A stretch of 64,000 nucleotides of DNA from an uncultured Bacteroidales bacterium. GTDB lineage: Bacteria; Bacteroidota; Bacteroidia; Bacteroidales; F082. The first letter of the stretch is position 1; each line of letters begins with the position of its first letter. The DNA lies in contig CAMYYD010000002.1 of assembly GCA_947303395.1 (NCBI GenBank), forward strand, positions 184,938 to 248,937, given 5' to 3'. Made by a program: the position numbers and the translations under genes. Below the pieces are notes generated by a model. The model did no database searches. It saw only the letters and a program-made list of their open reading frames with translations, and was not told the origin of the DNA. Of the stretch, positions 53,011 through 64,000 are shown one piece after another.

Positions 53011-53424
53011 ATGGCACTGAAACGCAGAAATCAGAGAAGAGTGGAGTTTAACTCGTCGTCGATGTCCGACCTCGTGTTTCTTCTGCTTATCTTCTTCATG
53101 CTGACCTCGACTTTGGTCGCGCCGAACGCTATTAAACTTTTGCTTCCGCAGAGCAACAGCCGCACAATGGCAAAGCAGACAGTTACCGTCTACATCAACG
53201 AGAAGATGGATTATTTCGTAGGAGAACGCCAAGTTGCTGAGGATCAGCTACAACCGGAGATTTTACTATCACTCGGCAATGCCACTGAAGGCACTGTGGT
53301 TGTGCGTTCCGACAAAAACGTGCCGGTTCAATACGTGGTCAACGTTATCGACGCGGTGAACAACATCAACAACGAGACACATCAAAACCATAAGGTTTTA
53401 CTTGCAACATCAGCGAAAAAATGA
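53011..53424 (+). CDS. exbD: ExbD/TolR biopolymer transport protein
   Basis: A 137-aa single-pass inner-membrane protein, partner of ExbB. One transmembrane helix (SDLVFLLLIFFMLTSTLV) carries the Asp that takes part in proton transfer. The periplasmic part (TVYINEKMDYFVGERQVAEDQLQPEIL) is typical. It follows exbB after 3 bp and overlaps the tonB-like gene by 4 bp (ATGA). Confidence 0.92.
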   Translation: MALKRRNQRRVEFNSSSMSDLVFLLLIFFMLTSTLVAPNAIKLLLPQSNSRTMAKQTVTVYINEKMDYFVGERQVAEDQLQPEILLSLGNATEGTVVVRSDKNVPVQYVVNVIDAVNNINNETHQNHKVLLATSAKK

Positions 53425-54146
53425 CAAAGGACAATAAAAATAGGGTCATTGCAGTCGCAGTAACAGTAGTTGTTCATGCCGCAGTTTTAGCGATATTGCT
53501 CCTACTTGCCTTGACGACACCGTTGCCGTTGCCAGGAGAAGCAGGTGTTGAGGTGAATCTCGGGATGTACAACCAAGGCATGGGAGTGCAACAGCAACCT
53601 AAGCCAAAACCTGTGGTGAACACTCCGAAACCTCAGCCACAGCAGCCAAAGGAAGAGACTGTGACGCAAGACACAGAAGAAGCACCAGCTATCGAAGAGC
53701 CGAAGCCCAAGAAAAAAGAGGAGCCGAAGGTTAATGAGAGAGCTTTGTATAAGCCTACAAAAACGCAGGAGCAGCCTTCATCGGAAGGAAACACACAAAC
53801 TCCTGGCGACCAAGGCAGTCCTAACGGAACTCCGGATGCCAACAGTTACGACGGACAAGGAGGCGCTGGCGGAGGTCCTTCATACGACCTCGGCGGCAGA
53901 GGCGCGAAACATCTTTCATCTCCAAGCAAAGAATTTGACGAAGAAGGCAAAATTGTTGTAGACATTTGGGTTGACAGAGACGGACGAGTGCAAAAGACAC
54001 AAATTGGCAAAGGAACCAATATCTCAAACGCAAGAATGCGTGAGACAGCGCTAAACGCAGCGCGCAACTCGGTTTTCAACCCCGACAGAAATGCTGCTGA
54101 ATTACAAAAAGGAACAATAACGTACAGATTTATAATAAGACAATGA
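53421..54146 (+). CDS. tonB: TonB-family energy transducer
   Basis: A 241-aa protein with one N-terminal transmembrane helix (VIAVAVTVVVHAAVLAILLLLAL), a proline/lysine-rich periplasmic spacer (about 55-120: KPKPVVNTPKPQPQQPK and EPKPKKKEEPKVNERALYKP), a glycine-rich linker and a TonB-type C-terminal domain (IVVDIWVDRDGRVQKTQIGKGTNI ... TITYRFIIRQ). It overlaps exbD and folC by 4 bp each. It could energise the BtuB-like receptor elsewhere in the window, although other TonB proteins may exist. Confidence 0.87.
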   Translation: MTKDNKNRVIAVAVTVVVHAAVLAILLLLALTTPLPLPGEAGVEVNLGMYNQGMGVQQQPKPKPVVNTPKPQPQQPKEETVTQDTEEAPAIEEPKPKKKEEPKVNERALYKPTKTQEQPSSEGNTQTPGDQGSPNGTPDANSYDGQGGAGGGPSYDLGGRGAKHLSSPSKEFDEEGKIVVDIWVDRDGRVQKTQIGKGTNISNARMRETALNAARNSVFNPDRNAAELQKGTITYRFIIRQ

Positions 54147-55429
54147 ACTACGCTGATACTACAAATTGGATGTTTAACAAATTTCCAATGTATCAAAAGA
54201 TTGGGGCTGCGGCTTACAAGCCAGACCTCGGAAACATAAAGGAATTGCTTGATTTTCTTGGCAATCCGCAAAATAGTTTTAAGACAGTGCACGTGGCTGG
54301 TACCAACGGCAAGGGCACTGTTTCGCACACCTTGGCATCAATTTTCCAGGAATGTGGATACAAGACAGGCTTGTACACCTCCCCTCACCTGCGCGACTTC
54401 CGTGAAAGAATCCGCATCAACGGACAGATGATTCCTGAACAGAATGTGATAGACTTCATCGGGAACAACAAAGAGAAGTTTGAGGAGATGCAACTCTCGT
54501 TTTTCGAGATGGCAACAGGCATGGCGTTCGACTATTTCGCAAAGGAGAAAGTCGACATCGCAATAATTGAAGTGGGACTTGGCGGAAGACTTGATTCGAC
54601 TAACGTGATAAAGCCTGAACTCAGCGTAATTACCAATATTTCCTTGGATCACGTGAATATGCTCGGCAACACTTTAGCCGAGATTGCAGTGGAAAAAGCA
54701 GGCATCATCAAGCCTAACACACCTGTAGTTATCGGTGAGACTCAGTCGGAGACCAAAGACGTGTTCATCAAGAAAGCTCAAGAATGCAACGCTCCGATAT
54801 ATTTTGCCGACCAAATCATAGATTGTGAAAAAATTCATATCGAATCACTTGATTATCAGAAGTTTGACATCTGGAAAGATAATGAGTTGTTTATTGAAGC
54901 AGTGGAATTCCCGCTCCTCGGTTTCTACCAAAAAAAGAACCTTGCTACAGTGATTTGCGCAATCGACATACTGAAAGACAAGTTTAAAATCGACACAAAA
55001 GATATTGTAAACGGCCTTGAGTTTGTTGTAAAAAACACCAATCTTATGGGAAGATGGCAGATTTTATGCCGTCAGCCAATTGTTATTGCCGACACAGGAC
55101 ATAACGTCGGTGGAATAAAAGAGATTGTGATGCAGCTTAGTGACATGAGCTTCAGAAAGTTACATTTCGTTTTAGGCTGTGTCAACGACAAAGACATCGA
55201 CGGAATTCTGCAGTTGCTGCCACATTATGCCGATTATTATTTCTGCAAAGCCGACATACCACGTGGATTGGACGCTAACATATTGGCTGCCAAGGCTTTT
55301 GAAGCTGGACTTCACGGCAACGTTTATGAATCGGTGCAACAGGCATACAATTCAGCGTTCAACAACGCGCATTTCGAAGACGTGGTGTTCATTGGCGGAA
55401 GCAACTTCACGGTAGCTGAAGTCATTTAA
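54143..55429 (+). CDS. folC: Folylpolyglutamate/dihydrofolate synthase
   Basis: A 428-aa cytoplasmic ligase that makes dihydrofolate and adds glutamate residues to folates. The ATP-binding loop GTNGKGT is at residues 53-59, then GLYTSPHLRDFRERIRING, IIEVGLGGRLDSTN, ISLDHVNMLGNTLAEIAVEKAGIIK and DTGHNVGGIKE, all in family order. It overlaps the tonB-like gene by 4 bp, so it is read from the exbB promoter; this coupling to transport genes is common in Bacteroidota and not evidence of shared function. Confidence 0.95.
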   Translation: MNYADTTNWMFNKFPMYQKIGAAAYKPDLGNIKELLDFLGNPQNSFKTVHVAGTNGKGTVSHTLASIFQECGYKTGLYTSPHLRDFRERIRINGQMIPEQNVIDFIGNNKEKFEEMQLSFFEMATGMAFDYFAKEKVDIAIIEVGLGGRLDSTNVIKPELSVITNISLDHVNMLGNTLAEIAVEKAGIIKPNTPVVIGETQSETKDVFIKKAQECNAPIYFADQIIDCEKIHIESLDYQKFDIWKDNELFIEAVEFPLLGFYQKKNLATVICAIDILKDKFKIDTKDIVNGLEFVVKNTNLMGRWQILCRQPIVIADTGHNVGGIKEIVMQLSDMSFRKLHFVLGCVNDKDIDGILQLLPHYADYYFCKADIPRGLDANILAAKAFEAGLHGNVYESVQQAYNSAFNNAHFEDVVFIGGSNFTVAEVI

Positions 55430-55441
55430 GTTTGAAAATTG

Positions 55442-57730
55442 ATGAAAAGAATCAATAAAATATGGTTACTGCTCGTGGTTTTAGTGCTTACGGGCTGCGG
55501 CGTGAGGAAATACGTTCCTGACGACAAAACCATATTGATTGAGAACATTATCATCAATGATTCAACACAATTCGACATCTCCAAATCAGACGTATCGGAT
55601 TATATAGTGCAGAAGCCAAACAAAAACATGTTCGGATGGCTGCCCAGAGTATGGATTTACTACAAAACACTTGACAAAACGGACAGAAAGTTTTACAGAT
55701 GGGTCAATAAAAACCTTGCTGTTGAGCCGGTTTATTACAACAACGCATATACTTCCGATTCAAAGCGACAGATTGAAGAATATCTGAACAACACCGGCTT
55801 TTTCAAGTCAAAGGTAGTCACAACGAAAAAAGAAAAGGACAAGAGAGCGTATGTCGAGTACAAAATCACGCCATCGAAGCCTTATACCATTCGAGAAGTC
55901 GGTTATAAGATTTACGACAGTGCTATCTATCAGGAAATCAATAACATAGAAAGCGATTTACTTGTCAAGGTGGGAGACAACTACAATATTTTCACCATGG
56001 ACAAGGAACGTGATTTTATTACTAACTATCTGAGAGACAACGGATATTTCTTCTTTACCAAGGATAAAATCATTTATGAAGTTGACACGAATCTCAGAAT
56101 TAGAAAAGCTGACATAACACTTCGCATTAACGGTCAGAAACACGATAAATATATAATCAACAAGGTATTTATCTATCCGGATTACAATATTCAGAATGCA
56201 AATACCACTGAAAATGATACGGTTCCGTTCAGTTTCCGCTTGTGGAGAAAGGCTCCGAAACATCAGTTTGATTTCATTTACGGCAGTAATCCAAAAGTAA
56301 ACTTAAAGACATTCAACCAAGTTATCCAGATTCATCCAGGTGATGAGTTCAGTCAGAAAAAAGTCAGTCAGACATATAGGGCACTTGGAAGTCTTAAGTT
56401 ATACAGTCTAAGCAACATAAGTTTCGACACTATTGCCAGCGACAACGATTCGGTCAAGCTGTTGAATTGTACCGTCACGTTGCAGAAAAGTAAAATTCAC
56501 CATTACAACATTCAGCTTGAAGGAACAAATTCGGGTGGTGACCTCGGCGCATTGGGAAGCTTTTCGTATCGCAACAACAATATTTTCAGAGGGTCTGAGG
56601 TCTTAAGAATTACGCTCAAGGGTGGTTTCCAGGTGCAAAGAGTGGAAGATATGGTCATTTCAGAAGGATTGTTCAACACAAAAGAATTCGGCGTTGATGC
56701 GAGCATCATGTTCCCGCGATTCCTCAGTCCTTTCACATTGCATCGTTTTGTAAGCGAATATCAGCCTAAAACCATGCTTACGGCAGGATATAACATGCAT
56801 ATCAGGCCGCTGTACGACCGTCACATCATGACAACGTCTTTTGGTTATAACTGGAGGTCGTCGAATACTGTAGAACACTACCTGACTCCTATTAACCTCA
56901 ACACTGTCAAGGTGTTCCCATCAGAATTGTTTGCTTATGTTCTTGATTTTGAAACCAATCAACGAATAAAAGACCAATATACCGACCACTTGATTTTCGG
57001 TATGAACTATTCTTTCATCTTTGCTAATCAGAATGTCAAGAAAACCAATGACTTCTTCTATCTGAAGTTTGACATCGAGACATCTGGAAACCTTTTATCA
57101 CTCTTTAACAACACACCTCTTATTACAGAGTCGGATAATTACCATGAAATCATAGGAATACGTTATGCTCAATTCTTCAAATACCAGATAGACTTCAGGT
57201 TTTATCATTATTTCAGGAACAGCAACGTTTTGGCTATGCGTTTGATGTACGGACAAGGTATAGCGTATGGAAACTCCATCGACTTGCCTTTTGAGCGAAG
57301 CTTTTACGCAGGTGGTGCAAACGGTATGCGCGGATGGCAGTTCAGAACGCTCGGACCGGGAGAATTCAACACTCCATACGGTTATGACATAGAGCATATT
57401 GGTGATTTGCAGTTAGAATCGAATATTGAATACAGATTTCCACTTTACGGCAGATTGAAAGGTGCTGTGTTCTCTGATATGGGAAACATTTGGACATTAA
57501 GCGACAACGAGTCATTTCCTGGAGGACAGTTTAAATTCGACAAATTCTACAAACAATTGGCTCTGGACGCAGGATTTGGAATCCGCTTTGATTTTTCATT
57601 CTTCCTGATTCGTTTAGATATAGCCGCACCACTATACGACCCTAAATATGAAGAAGGTAACCGATGGATTGTGAGTAAGTTACAATGGAGCGATGTTGTT
57701 TGGAATTTCGGTATAGGTTATCCATTTTAA
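55442..57730 (+). CDS. tamL: TamA-like outer-membrane lipoprotein (TamL, BamA superfamily)
   Basis: A 762-aa outer-membrane protein with a lipobox (VLVLTGCGVRKYVPDD), POTRA-like periplasmic domains (to about residue 380: VYYNNAYTSDSKRQIEEYLNNTGFFKSKV and TIREVGYKIYD) and a 16-strand Omp85 barrel. GGANGMRGWQFRTLGPG holds the conserved loop-6 region (RGW in place of RGF). Lipidated TamA proteins of this kind are found in Bacteroidota, where they pair with TamB in outer-membrane biogenesis. The ATG at 55442 follows an unlikely TTG. A tamB gene is not adjacent. Confidence 0.9.
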   Translation: MKRINKIWLLLVVLVLTGCGVRKYVPDDKTILIENIIINDSTQFDISKSDVSDYIVQKPNKNMFGWLPRVWIYYKTLDKTDRKFYRWVNKNLAVEPVYYNNAYTSDSKRQIEEYLNNTGFFKSKVVTTKKEKDKRAYVEYKITPSKPYTIREVGYKIYDSAIYQEINNIESDLLVKVGDNYNIFTMDKERDFITNYLRDNGYFFFTKDKIIYEVDTNLRIRKADITLRINGQKHDKYIINKVFIYPDYNIQNANTTENDTVPFSFRLWRKAPKHQFDFIYGSNPKVNLKTFNQVIQIHPGDEFSQKKVSQTYRALGSLKLYSLSNISFDTIASDNDSVKLLNCTVTLQKSKIHHYNIQLEGTNSGGDLGALGSFSYRNNNIFRGSEVLRITLKGGFQVQRVEDMVISEGLFNTKEFGVDASIMFPRFLSPFTLHRFVSEYQPKTMLTAGYNMHIRPLYDRHIMTTSFGYNWRSSNTVEHYLTPINLNTVKVFPSELFAYVLDFETNQRIKDQYTDHLIFGMNYSFIFANQNVKKTNDFFYLKFDIETSGNLLSLFNNTPLITESDNYHEIIGIRYAQFFKYQIDFRFYHYFRNSNVLAMRLMYGQGIAYGNSIDLPFERSFYAGGANGMRGWQFRTLGPGEFNTPYGYDIEHIGDLQLESNIEYRFPLYGRLKGAVFSDMGNIWTLSDNESFPGGQFKFDKFYKQLALDAGFGIRFDFSFFLIRLDIAAPLYDPKYEEGNRWIVSKLQWSDVVWNFGIGYPF

Positions 57731-57731
57731 T

Positions 57732-60472
<2,741 letters not shown>

Positions 60473-62056
60473 CTATTCACGCACAAGTCTTACTGCAAAA
60501 CCTTTACATTTATCATTGTGATCTTGAACATATGGACGATAATCGGTAAAATACATGTCGCATGCGAAATTATTCTGATCAAGGTCGCACTGTGTCCAGT
60601 AATGACCTACTTCTCCCGTAGAAGAAAACTCCCATGCGTTGTTTGTATATTGACGATAACCAGTTACAGGCAAGAACACTGCACCAGCTGCTTCCATTTC
60701 ATTCCATTGTTCTACAGTATAATCATTCACCGAATAAGAGCCGTCATTCTTTGTGGTGTAATTAATACTGGCTTTTGTTGGCAATGCAACAGTGGATGGA
60801 TGATTGTAAACATCTGGGAAAAGAATGACACCATTCACTCCGGCAACACGTGCTCTTGCATAACGGGCGTTATAAACGCCATTGAGTGAAGTAGCAGGAC
60901 GCTCGAACATCAAATATCTCCATTCAACACATTTAGGTGTGAACCATGGATTTTTTCCGGCTTCTGGGAATTTACTGCCCCAGTCAATAAACGCACTTGT
61001 CGATTGCGGATAATCAGCATTGCTATGAGACATAAGATCAGGATTATTACCTGTACCCCAACCGAAACGATCGCGGTTGCATGTGCCTTCATGTTGTTGG
61101 GTGTTTTCATTGTGAAGGACATCATATTGATGTTCTGCGAATTTCCACACACATACACCTTTTTTACTGTCATAAACGTGTTGTACGTTACCTGGTGCAA
61201 ACGACACACGTTTTGTTTCGCTCAATGAGAACTTTTTATCATTATATATAGGATCCTCTAATGTAGATTTATCAACTGTCACACTACATCCTGTTGTAAT
61301 CAAATCGTTGAAATTGATAGCGCACAAAGCCGAGCGGGTTCCAACATACTTATAATCTTGAGAGTATGCTCTGCTTGTTGTGTTTTCTGCTGCACTCGGT
61401 AGAAGAATTGCCCAACGCTTTCCAGAGCCTTTTGGTAGTTCGATTACCGATTCATCGTCACTCCCTGAAGTAAATGTATTATTTGTAAAATCGATAATCA
61501 TCTCATTTTTCAAACCTGTAATACATGTAGGTTGGTCGGCTGCTGATGTTGTCACATCAAACATCACCAAAGCGCATTTGTTCATAAGCTTCACATCATA
61601 TGATGATGTTGCTGAAGAGTAATTTGCTGTTATTCCGCATGAAATTACAGGAAGTTTATCTTTCTGGTCTTTGATATTGACAGTGCATGATGTTACACCT
61701 GATTCAAGTTTTTTATATTCATAATGAACATTAGGAACTCCAAAGAAATATATATACATTGGAACACCTTCTGTAGGTGCTGTGATTGTTCCTGTAAAAG
61801 CAGTACCATTATGTTCCACACTACCGCAATATTTTCCATCACTTACGATATGCAAATGGTCATATCTTTCAAAAGTGACTTGGCCTAAATTTTCATCACC
61901 TAACGTGGTGTTTACGTTAATTCTTGTATCGTTGGCAACATTGATTGTAATGTCAATCATGTTGTCGTCGATTTCATTCAATACAGCATTTTTTTTGCAT
62001 TGTGTAAGGCTCATTACGAGAGCCAATGCCATAACGATATATTTTATTTTTTTCAT
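60473..62056 (-). CDS. Fimbrillin-like lipoprotein (split form, second gene)
   Basis: A 527-aa lipoprotein. The signal peptide ends MSLTQCKKN with the lipidated Cys at residue 20. A fimbrillin-like beta domain follows (GQVTFERYDHLHIVSDGKYCGSVEHNGTAFTGTI, MNKCALVMFDVTT, GKRWAILLPS), and the C-terminus is a FISUMP-like domain (EVGHYWTQCDLDQNNFACDMYFTDY ... KGFAVRLVRE). It matches residues 110-613 of the fused protein at 29887-31728. It starts 2 bp after the 92-aa gene. The role is probably surface structure or adhesion, by family. Confidence 0.78.
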   Translation of the reverse strand: MKKIKYIVMALALVMSLTQCKKNAVLNEIDDNMIDITINVANDTRINVNTTLGDENLGQVTFERYDHLHIVSDGKYCGSVEHNGTAFTGTITAPTEGVPMYIYFFGVPNVHYEYKKLESGVTSCTVNIKDQKDKLPVISCGITANYSSATSSYDVKLMNKCALVMFDVTTSAADQPTCITGLKNEMIIDFTNNTFTSGSDDESVIELPKGSGKRWAILLPSAAENTTSRAYSQDYKYVGTRSALCAINFNDLITTGCSVTVDKSTLEDPIYNDKKFSLSETKRVSFAPGNVQHVYDSKKGVCVWKFAEHQYDVLHNENTQQHEGTCNRDRFGWGTGNNPDLMSHSNADYPQSTSAFIDWGSKFPEAGKNPWFTPKCVEWRYLMFERPATSLNGVYNARYARARVAGVNGVILFPDVYNHPSTVALPTKASINYTTKNDGSYSVNDYTVEQWNEMEAAGAVFLPVTGYRQYTNNAWEFSSTGEVGHYWTQCDLDQNNFACDMYFTDYRPYVQDHNDKCKGFAVRLVRE

Positions 62057-62058
62057 AA

Positions 62059-62337
62059 TCAGCTCTCCTTTTTCTTAAGTAATGCATAACCTGCGCCTGT
62101 AGCGACAAGAATAAGTAAACCGCTTCCTAAAGGAGCTTCTGTTGTGCCAAATGTTTGATTGCTGGCATTTAAGAAATCACCTGATTCGCTGGTTCGGTCG
62201 TTGTAGTAATCATTACCGGAACTTGCAAAGAATCCATCCATTTTGGTTTGGGCATTGATTGTCGTTGGCAACAGCATTGTCATTACTATTGCCGCTGCGA
62301 TGATGAACTCTTTTCTTTTTTCTGAAAACTTTTTCAT
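62059..62337 (-). CDS. Small exported protein with C-terminal hydrophobic tail (split form, first gene)
   Basis: A 92-aa protein with a signal peptide ending TINAQ, the segment KMDGFFASSGNDYYNDRTSESGD, and the C-terminal tail APLGSGLLILVATGAGYALLKKKES. The tail (small-residue motif, hydrophobic stretch, basic end) has the layout of a protein-sorting signal such as the PID-CTERM type of Bacteroidota; that name is a guess. Residues 1-88 of the fused protein at 29887-31728 are homologous. It is followed after 2 bp by the fimbrillin-like lipoprotein, so the two probably act together. Confidence 0.75.
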   Translation of the reverse strand: MKKFSEKRKEFIIAAAIVMTMLLPTTINAQTKMDGFFASSGNDYYNDRTSESGDFLNASNQTFGTTEAPLGSGLLILVATGAGYALLKKKES

Positions 62338-62470
62338 TTCAATCCAATTTAGATTAATAATGTTTTGTGCGTTATACGCTAAGTTAAGTAAAGTAAAAAA
62401 TAAAATTGAATGAATAATAAAAAAGGTTATATATATAAAAGAGGTAATAAAATACCCTCGAAAACGGCAG

Positions 62471-62501
62471 CAAAAGTACTATTAATTTTTAACGTGTCAA
62501 G
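62471..62501 (-). promoter_or_regulatory. Promoter of the split fimbrillin-like pair
   Basis: TACTTTTG (62471-62478) with CTTG (62498-62501) on the minus strand, 19 bp between them. The transcript would have a leader of about 125 nt. Confidence 0.65.
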
Positions 62502-62516
62502 GGATATTTGCAGAAA

Positions 62517-62600
62517 TACACGGAGACTAAAACGATTTACATTCAGAATAAAAATTTGTACACGGAAAATAAAATTTTGTACACGGAAAATAAAAATAGA
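62517..62600. repeat. Four tandem 21-bp units upstream of the fimbrillin-like promoter
   Basis: TACACGGAGACTAAAA (62517), TACATTCAGAATAAAAATTT (62538), TACACGGAAAATAAAATTTT (62559) and TACACGGAAAATAAAAATAG (62580) start exactly 21 bp apart. The last two share 20 bp including the preceding TTTG. They lie just upstream of the -33 box, suggesting regulator-binding sites on one face of the DNA. Confidence 0.7.
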
Positions 62601-62623
62601 GACGCCATATTATGACGTCTCTA
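62597..62623. repeat. Palindromic element (GAGACG type) after rplQ
   Basis: TAGAGACG (62597-62604) pairs with CGTCTCTA (62616-62623) around an 11-nt centre; on the minus strand it is followed by a T-rich stretch. It probably acts as terminator of the rpoA-rplQ transcript. Confidence 0.75.
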
Positions 62624-62649
62624 CGATTTATCGGCTATTTACCAATTAC

Positions 62650-63132
62650 TTATTCAGCCTTTGGAGCTTCTTCTGCTGCTGGAGCTTCAGCTGCTGAAGC
62701 CTCTGCTTTCTTCTTGCCACCACGACGTGTTGTCTTGGTTGCTTTAGCAGCTTTCTTGCCATTGGTGTAGATATCGTTGTAGTCAACGAGCTCCATCATG
62801 CACATATCGGCGCTATCGCCTGCGCGCAAACCGAGTTTAATGATACGTGTGTAGCCACCTGGACGGTTAGCGACCTTCTGGCTCACTTCGCGGAACAACT
62901 CTGTGACTGCGTATTTGTTCTGCAACTGTGCGAAAACGATACGACGTGAGTTTGTTGAGTCGTCTTTGGAACGGGTGATCATTGGCTCGACGTAGAGGCG
63001 CAAAGCCTTTGCCTTAGCTGTCGTAGTAACGATGCGTTTCTCAAGGATCAATGATGATGCCATGTTGGCGAGCATCGAGTTACGATGACCGGCTTTTCTT
63101 CCTAAATGATTGATTTTCTTATTGTGTCTCAT
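62650..63132 (-). CDS. rplQ: Ribosomal protein L17
   Basis: A 160-aa large-subunit ribosomal protein. [45 protein letters not shown] and [30 protein letters not shown] are the family hallmark. The C-terminus is an Ala/Glu/Lys-rich tail ([20 protein letters not shown]) of about 35 residues typical of Bacteroidota. It follows rpoA after 5 bp, the usual order. Confidence 0.98.
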   Translation of the reverse strand: MRHNKKINHLGRKAGHRNSMLANMASSLILEKRIVTTTAKAKALRLYVEPMITRSKDDSTNSRRIVFAQLQNKYAVTELFREVSQKVANRPGGYTRIIKLGLRAGDSADMCMMELVDYNDIYTNGKKAAKATKTTRRGGKKKAEASAAEAPAAEEAPKAE

Positions 63133-63137
63133 CTCTA

Positions 63138-64000
63138 TTATTCCTTATCTAATTTATATTTACTGATATTCATTCCAAATTCGAGTCCCTTGCTTCTGAC
63201 CAATTCTTCAAGTTCTGTGAGTGACTTCTTACCGAAGTTACGGAACTTGAGCAGGTCGGCTTTGTTAAGGGCGACGAGTTCACCGATAGTTTCGACTTCG
63301 GCTGCTTTGAGGCAGTTCAGAGCGCGAACTGAAAGATCCATGTCGACGAGTTTGGTCTTCAGAAGCTGACGGATATGCAATGAGCCTTCGTCAAAGTCTT
63401 CCGACACTGTCTTCTGTTCGTCCATCAGGGTGATGCGTTCGTCTGAGAACAGCATGAGGTGATAGATGAGGATCTTAGCAGCTTCCGTCATTGCGTCTTT
63501 CGGATTGATTGAGCCATCTGTTTCGATGTCAAGGATGAGCTTCTCGTAGTCGGTCTTCTGCTCGACACGGTAGTTATCAACCTTAAAGCTGACGTTTCTG
63601 ATAGGTGTATGGATTGAATCGATGGCGATGGTGTTGACCGGAGCGTTGAGAACCTTGTTCTCGTCGGCGTTGACATAACCTCTACCTTTGTTGATGGTCA
63701 TGTCGATGGTCAGTTTCACCGATGGATCCATGTGGCAAATCACGAGTTCCGGATTGAGCACTTGGAACACTGAGAGGAACTTGTTGATGTCGCCAGCAAC
63801 GAATTCTTCTTGTCCACCGATGACAACGGTCACCTTCTCGAATGTTTCACCCGGTATTTGTTGTTTGAAACGAACTTGCTTGAATTTAAGCACGATGTCG
63901 GTGAGGTCTTCGATGACGCCAGGAATTGGAGCCATTTCATGTTCAACGCCTTCAATGCGGATTGAAGTGATGGCGAAACCTTCGAGCGATGAGAGGAGAA
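63138..64000 (-). CDS. rpoA: RNA polymerase subunit alpha (5' end outside window)
   Basis: The alpha subunit of RNA polymerase, which assembles the enzyme and contacts activators. The reading frame is open to the window edge; visible residues begin [44 protein letters not shown], so about 45 N-terminal residues are missing. The C-terminal domain ([68 protein letters not shown]) is complete. The internal Met at 63935 is not the start. Confidence 0.97.
   Translation of the reverse strand, partial: LLSSLEGFAITSIRIEGVEHEMAPIPGVIEDLTDIVLKFKQVRFKQQIPGETFEKVTVVIGGQEEFVAGDINKFLSVFQVLNPELVICHMDPSVKLTIDMTINKGRGYVNADENKVLNAPVNTIAIDSIHTPIRNVSFKVDNYRVEQKTDYEKLILDIETDGSINPKDAMTEAAKILIYHLMLFSDERITLMDEQKTVSEDFDEGSLHIRQLLKTKLVDMDLSVRALNCLKAAEVETIGELVALNKADLLKFRNFGKKSLTELEELVRSKGLEFGMNISKYKLDKE

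Larger units (their letters stand above)
62338..62649. other. 312-bp gene-free region between the 92-aa gene and rplQ
   Basis: Contains, from left to right: an AT-rich leader of about 125 bp with a small hairpin (GAGGGTA / TACCTC near 62441-62460); the promoter at 62471-62501; the four-unit 21-bp array at 62517-62600; and the GAGACG palindrome at 62597-62623, which probably ends the rplQ transcript. An open frame from 62410 to 62697 crosses the repeats and rplQ and is not considered a gene. Confidence 0.7.

Noticed and set aside
62410..62697. 95-residue plus-strand open frame between the fimbrillin-like pair and rplQ
   Set aside because: It crosses the 21-bp repeats and overlaps rplQ in antisense; its KICTRKIKFCTRKIK repeats simply translate the DNA repeats.
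63138..63935. Complete rpoA starting at the Met at 63935
   Set aside because: The frame continues upstream with conserved alpha-subunit sequence to the window edge, so the gene is cut by the boundary.

Overview
The window is one stretch of a Bacteroidota chromosome, most likely an anaerobic, fermenting member of the Bacteroidales. The evidence is: promoters of the TTTG-N19-TAnnTTTG type in front of many genes; few Shine-Dalgarno sequences; type IX secretion (T9SS) genes and several exported proteins with T9SS sorting domains; a BtuG-like B12 lipoprotein; a lipidated TamA (TamL); and a fumarate reductase of the Bacteroides kind. No rRNA, tRNA, insertion sequence, phage or CRISPR array was seen. 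The genus cannot be named from the sequence alone.

Layout. 1-2.5 kb: fumarate reductase/succinate dehydrogenase (partial frdA, frdC). 2.6-5.9 kb: a cobalamin riboswitch followed by a BtuB-like receptor and a BtuG-like lipoprotein. 5.9-10.1 kb: a MORN-type protein, a fused Nfn/GltD-like flavoprotein and an acetyltransferase. 10.1-16.1 kb: a subtilisin and two tandem C10 cysteine proteases, all T9SS cargo. 16.1-20.7 kb: an electron-bifurcating [FeFe] hydrogenase operon. 20.8-22.3 kb: queH and an EamA transporter. 22.4-27.7 kb: a conserved-looking set (DRTGG, PHP, two HATPases, DRTGG, a divergent [FeFe] hydrogenase-like protein) that looks like a redox or H2 sensing module, then pepD. 27.8 kb: rpmH. 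28-31.7 kb: a gingipain-type protease and a fimbrillin-like protein. 31.9-44 kb: porV, two tandem porU genes, gldJ, murF and anmK. 44-51.1 kb: an eight-gene operon fabH-fabF-fabZ-etfB-acp-etfA-acyl-CoA dehydrogenase-fabG. 51.1-52.3 kb: a LytTR regulator whose promoter is preceded by seven helically phased repeats. 52.3-59.2 kb: exbB, exbD, tonB, folC, tamL and a RecD-like helicase. 59.1-62.6 kb: enolase and a split fimbrillin-like pair. 62.6-64 kb: rplQ and partial rpoA.

How the parts fit. Energy metabolism is strongly represented: bifurcating hydrogenase, Nfn-like transhydrogenase, fumarate reductase and an EtfAB/acyl-CoA dehydrogenase pair. Secretion machinery (PorU, PorV, GldJ) lies close to four cargo proteases. 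The most unusual items are: (1) the fab operon, which holds a complete ACP-dependent elongation cycle except for a classical enoyl reductase and carries EtfAB plus an acyl-CoA dehydrogenase instead; (2) the 20-21 bp repeat array between that operon and the divergent LytTR gene, echoed by a second 21-bp array in front of the fimbrillin-like pair; (3) 28-bp palindromes inserted in the same reading frame inside four coding sites in three unrelated genes, with related palindromes at gene ends; (4) the hydrogenase-like sensory operon; (5) duplicated porU; and (6) the same fimbrillin-like unit present once as two genes and once as a single fused gene.
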